Assembly: GCA_030636465.1 (NCBI GenBank)
Contig: DAOVWW010000031.1
Coordinates: 1 to 9,711 of the forward strand
Source of the DNA: Gammaproteobacteria bacterium
GTDB lineage: Bacteria > Pseudomonadota > Gammaproteobacteria > BMS3Bbin11
Reading direction: 5' to 3'
Length of the DNA: 9,711 nt
Below the pieces are notes generated by a model. It was given only the letters and a program-made list of their open reading frames with translations, was not told the origin of the DNA and ran no database searches. The position numbers were made by a program, and so were the translations under genes. Shown piece after piece: positions 6,917-9,711 of the stretch (position 1 is the first letter of the stretch; each line of letters opens with the position of its first letter).

Positions 6917-7035
6917 ACCGGCATTTTGGTCTATTATTAACAAAAGGTGATGGTTTTGCCCCTGAACAATAAGACAACGTTTAAATGAAGGGGCATTTGT
7001 GAGGGTGTGTACCCAGATGAAAGTACGGTGTCTGT
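6917..7035 (+). other. leader/promoter region of the DUF2892-GGDEF-EAL operon
   Basis: No gene is found here. TGCCCCT (6957-6963) and AGGGGCA (6989-6995) form a 7-bp inverted repeat separated by 25 nt. GGGTGTGTACCC lies at about 7003-7014. TATTAT near 6932 could be a -10 box, but no good -35 sequence is spaced from it. No canonical cyclic-di-GMP riboswitch consensus is apparent. The ribosome site for the ATG at 7036 is weak (only GGTG about 6-9 nt upstream). Confidence 0.3.
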
Positions 7036-7428
7036 ATGTCTAATCGAGTTTATCGTTTATTTGTTGGGTTGATCCTGCTGACAGGGCTGTATTTTGACCT
7101 GCCATATCTGATTTATGGATTAATTGGAGTCCTCCTGTTTGAAGGCATTACCAACCTTCGCATACCGATACTTGTATCAAAAATCCGATATCATAATGAT
7201 GGAGATATGAGCGAGGGCACACTCGGCCTGAGTTTTAAACAACGATTCAACTTTGATGCTGAACGAAGCTGGCGCTTGTTACTAGGTAGCGTACTTATTG
7301 TTGTCTACGTAATCTTTTTTGACCAGGTCTGGTACCTGACCTGGTTTATGGGCTTTGCCATTTTTGGTGCTGGACTAAGCGGTGTTTGTCCATTATTCAT
7401 TTCACTCAAGTGGCTAGGCTTTAGATGA
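7036..7428 (+). CDS. small membrane protein with two DUF2892 (YgaP-like) halves
   Basis: This 130-residue inner-membrane protein has four hydrophobic stretches, about 7-20, 24-36, 79-96 and 98-116. They are separated by a polar stretch at about 50-78. The second half (RSWRLLLG ... GVCPLF, with Cys118 in 116-121) has the pattern I know from DUF2892 / YgaP-like transmembrane domains. The first half (NRVYRLFVG ... RIPILVSKI) aligns to it in layout, with Arg-Ile-Pro where the second half has Val-Cys-Pro, so the protein looks like an internal duplication in which only the second copy kept the Cys. The biochemical role of the family is not established. The start is ATG at 7036 with a weak ribosome site. 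Its TGA stop overlaps the ATG of the next gene as ATGA, implying co-translation with the GGDEF-EAL protein and perhaps a membrane partnership. Confidence 0.75.
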   Translation: MSNRVYRLFVGLILLTGLYFDLPYLIYGLIGVLLFEGITNLRIPILVSKIRYHNDGDMSEGTLGLSFKQRFNFDAERSWRLLLGSVLIVVYVIFFDQVWYLTWFMGFAIFGAGLSGVCPLFISLKWLGFR

Positions 7429-9711
7429 CAAAAAAGCCAGTGACTACTGAAAAACCTGGAACAAACTATTCCAGTCTTCCTTTAAAAATTACGGGCATTG
7501 TTTTCTGGGGACTGGTATTAGTAGGGCTAGTTGCATCGACAGCATTTATCAGCTTTCTCGAATCCCAGCTGGAATCTGAGCGTAAGCTGAAACTTGACTT
7601 AACTCATGATACTGCCGAGCAGCTGGTCAACACTCTTGGTTTGGCGTCACCAAACGAGCTGACGAATGCACTTGAATTATTGCAGGCACGCTTTGGTTTT
7701 ACTGCTATTGAAGTTAAGTTCGCCAACACACGTGTAAGTGTAGGTGAACATTCGCCGGAACTTGATGTAAACAAGCGTAGCTTTCAGACAAATAGCCTGA
7801 TTAAAAGCAAAAACAAAAAACAGCATGTTGAAATAATGGTGTTTCAACCCTTACTGTCAGACCAGCTGACCAGTTTGCGAAAAAACATCCTGATGATGAT
7901 GGCAATAATCTTCCTTGGGTTCGGGTTTATTCTGCAAATTATACTGAAACGTGTTCTCTCTCAGCCGGTTACCCGGATGGTTGAAACAGCAGATGGTATT
8001 GTTAACGGAGATAACACTCTACGCTTTGATGAAACCAGAGATGATGAATTTGGTTTCCTGGGTAAATTTATTAACCGGGTACTCGATCATCTAACTACCA
8101 AGCAGGAAGAGCTTGAAAATTCACTCTCTGGTCAGCAGCTTGCGGAACAGTTTCTTTCACGTGAAAAAGAACGCGCAGAAATCACCCTCTATTCTATTTC
8201 TGATGCTGTTATCACCACCACTCGTTCAGGCCACATTGATTTCATGAACCGAGCTGCTGAAGAGCTTTCTGGTTTCAATGCCTCATCCATGTATGGACAG
8301 AAAGTAAGTGCTGCTTTCAAACTTTATTTTGATGATGGCATGACACCTCTCACCCTGCCAGTCAATGCCGCAGCCCATTCGAATACCGACGTACTGCTAG
8401 TGCCGTTAAATGGAACCAGCGTACTTATCCACCAGGATAATAAAAAGCTTAATGTTAAATACAATGTCGCCCCTATTCTGGATCGCAAAGGTGTAGTAAT
8501 GGGCAGCGTCATTATTCTGCATGACATTACCGACACCCTGGCACTGACAGAAAAACTTTCTTTTCAGGCAACACACGATAGCCTTACTGGACTGATTAAC
8601 AGAGCAGAATTCGATCTTCGCATGCACCTCCTGCTTAACCAGCTGCAATCATCCGACTTTACAGACAAACATGCATTGCTGTACATGGATCTGGATCAGT
8701 TTAAAATTGTCAATGACAGCTGCGGACACATGGCTGGTGATGAATTGCTCAGACATATATCCGAACGATTACAACAGCGCCTCTCTGACAAAGGCATAAT
8801 TGCACGCCTGGGTGGGGATGAGTTTGGTGTACTGATTGAAAATAGCAGCAGGAAGTCAGCCCAGGACATCGCTGATGGCTTACGAAAAGAAGTAGAAAGC
8901 TTTCGCTTTCAGTGGAAAGATAAAACCTTTAGTCTGGGTATCAGCATTGGCATCGTCATGATGGATAAAAACAGTGAAAGCCCTGATATTCTACTGAGCA
9001 TGGCCGACCGTGCCTGCTACTCCGCAAAGGATGGTGGAAGAAATAAAATCTGCATGTATCAGCCAAATGATATTGAGATGGTACGCAGAAATCGTGATAC
9101 ACAGTGGGTCTCGCGATTAAGAAAATCACTTGAAACAAATACGTTACTACTATCACAACAGGCGATTGTACCCATCGGCCCGGATTCAAAAAGTGGAAGT
9201 ATGTATGAAATCTTAATAGGTCTGGAAAATGACAAAGGTGAGCGGATACCTGCAGGCGCATTCCTGCCTGCGGCCGAACGTTATAACTTAATGCCACAAA
9301 TGGATCGCTGGATAGTTAAAAATATTTTTCACTGGTTATCCCGCAACCCGCAGAAACTTCATCAGCTAGATGCCTGTATGATTAACCTTTCAGGACAAAC
9401 ATTAAATGACGAAACCTTTTCTCGCTTTGTTTTTGACTGCATGGAAGAATCTGAGATACCACCAGAAAAAATATGCTTTGAGATAACAGAAACGGCTGCC
9501 ATCTCAAACCTGGCAAAAACAGGCCGCCTGATCAGGAACCTTAAAAAAGAAGGATGTCAATTTGCCCTGGATGATTTTGGTTCAGGTATGTCATCCTATG
9601 CCTACCTTAAACATCTACCTGTTGATTACATAAAGATAGATGGCATCTTTGTACGTGACCTGGCAGATGACCCCATCGACCTTGCTCTGGTCAACTCTAT
9701 CAATGAAATCG
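7425..9711 (+). CDS. second HAMP-PAS-GGDEF-EAL cyclic-di-GMP protein (3' end beyond window)
   Basis: ATG at 7425 opens a frame that stays open for 762 codons to the right edge. A polar N-terminus is followed by TM1 (about 20-43), a ~110-residue periplasmic stretch, TM2 (about 154-175), HAMP (about 176-230, DDEFGFLGKFINRV), a coiled linker, PAS (about 250-375, ITTTRSGHIDFMNRAAEELSG), GGDEF (about 380-545) and most of an EAL domain (from about 565). The cyclase motif is intact (ARLGGDEF, GGDEF 463-467; YMDLDQFKIVND). The RxxD inhibitory site is missing (SDKG in its place). In the EAL domain the signature is EIL (595-597) followed by Ile-Gly, so the substrate-contacting Arg of EALLR is lost. Asn of MINLSG, Glu of FEITE, D716-D717 (DDFGSG) and Lys of YIKID remain. 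The last catalytic residues lie outside the window. Cyclase activity looks likely and phosphodiesterase activity doubtful. Confidence 0.92.
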   Translation, partial: MTKKPVTTEKPGTNYSSLPLKITGIVFWGLVLVGLVASTAFISFLESQLESERKLKLDLTHDTAEQLVNTLGLASPNELTNALELLQARFGFTAIEVKFANTRVSVGEHSPELDVNKRSFQTNSLIKSKNKKQHVEIMVFQPLLSDQLTSLRKNILMMMAIIFLGFGFILQIILKRVLSQPVTRMVETADGIVNGDNTLRFDETRDDEFGFLGKFINRVLDHLTTKQEELENSLSGQQLAEQFLSREKERAEITLYSISDAVITTTRSGHIDFMNRAAEELSGFNASSMYGQKVSAAFKLYFDDGMTPLTLPVNAAAHSNTDVLLVPLNGTSVLIHQDNKKLNVKYNVAPILDRKGVVMGSVIILHDITDTLALTEKLSFQATHDSLTGLINRAEFDLRMHLLLNQLQSSDFTDKHALLYMDLDQFKIVNDSCGHMAGDELLRHISERLQQRLSDKGIIARLGGDEFGVLIENSSRKSAQDIADGLRKEVESFRFQWKDKTFSLGISIGIVMMDKNSESPDILLSMADRACYSAKDGGRNKICMYQPNDIEMVRRNRDTQWVSRLRKSLETNTLLLSQQAIVPIGPDSKSGSMYEILIGLENDKGERIPAGAFLPAAERYNLMPQMDRWIVKNIFHWLSRNPQKLHQLDACMINLSGQTLNDETFSRFVFDCMEESEIPPEKICFEITETAAISNLAKTGRLIRNLKKEGCQFALDDFGSGMSSYAYLKHLPVDYIKIDGIFVRDLADDPIDLALVNSINEI

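Noticed and set aside
6786..6977. 63-codon minus-strand frame through the palindromic element
   Set aside because: It is created by the repeat element's open frames and covers the element end to end; no protein signature.
6917..7035. Cyclic-di-GMP riboswitch before the DUF2892-GGDEF-EAL operon
   Set aside because: The context is tempting, but no GEMM-type conserved core could be found by eye.
8324..9297. Several 70-113 codon minus-strand frames inside the second GGDEF-EAL gene
   Set aside because: All are antisense to well-conserved PAS, GGDEF and EAL codons.

Overview
The window reads as a chromosomal segment of a proteobacterium, most likely a gammaproteobacterium. That placement is an inference from the gene types (large HAMP-PAS-GGDEF-EAL proteins, a GltD-like/PyrK-like fused oxidoreductase, a YgaP-like DUF2892 membrane protein), from dense packing with overlapping starts and stops, and from moderately AT-rich base composition. 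No species can be named from sequence alone. There is no rRNA, tRNA, CRISPR array or phage gene.

Layout. (1) Positions 1-1561, plus strand: the 3' part of a large flavin / iron-sulfur pyridine-nucleotide oxidoreductase, cut by the left edge. (2) Positions 6461 down to 1558, minus strand: a tight three-gene operon. It encodes an EamA/DMT membrane transporter, an OppA-type family 5 periplasmic solute-binding protein, and a membrane-bound HAMP-PAS-GGDEF-EAL cyclic-di-GMP enzyme. The gaps are 9 nt and then a 1-nt TGATG overlap. Its last stop codon interlocks with the stop of the oxidoreductase in the palindrome CTAG. (3) Positions 6462-7035: an intergenic region holding a 38-codon cysteine-containing ORF on the minus strand with a strong intrinsic terminator, a 125-bp palindromic MITE-like element with 15-bp terminal inverted repeats, a lone extra copy of that terminal repeat, and a leader region with weak inverted repeats. 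(4) Positions 7036-9711, plus strand: a small membrane protein with two DUF2892-like halves overlaps (ATGA) a second HAMP-PAS-GGDEF-EAL protein. That second protein is open to the right edge.

How it may work together. The intergenic region separates two divergent cyclic-di-GMP modules. In the left module the solute-binding protein has no ABC permease or ATPase next to it but is translationally coupled to a GGDEF-EAL enzyme with a roughly 110-residue periplasmic domain. This resembles the Vibrio cholerae NspS-MbaA arrangement, in which a transporter-less binding protein controls a GGDEF-EAL enzyme, although here the binding protein belongs to the peptide/nickel (family 5) group. The right module couples a DUF2892 membrane protein to a GGDEF-EAL enzyme whose EAL signature is degenerate (EIL, with the following Arg replaced by Gly). 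The functional pairings are inferences; the domains, overlaps and motifs are read directly from the sequence.
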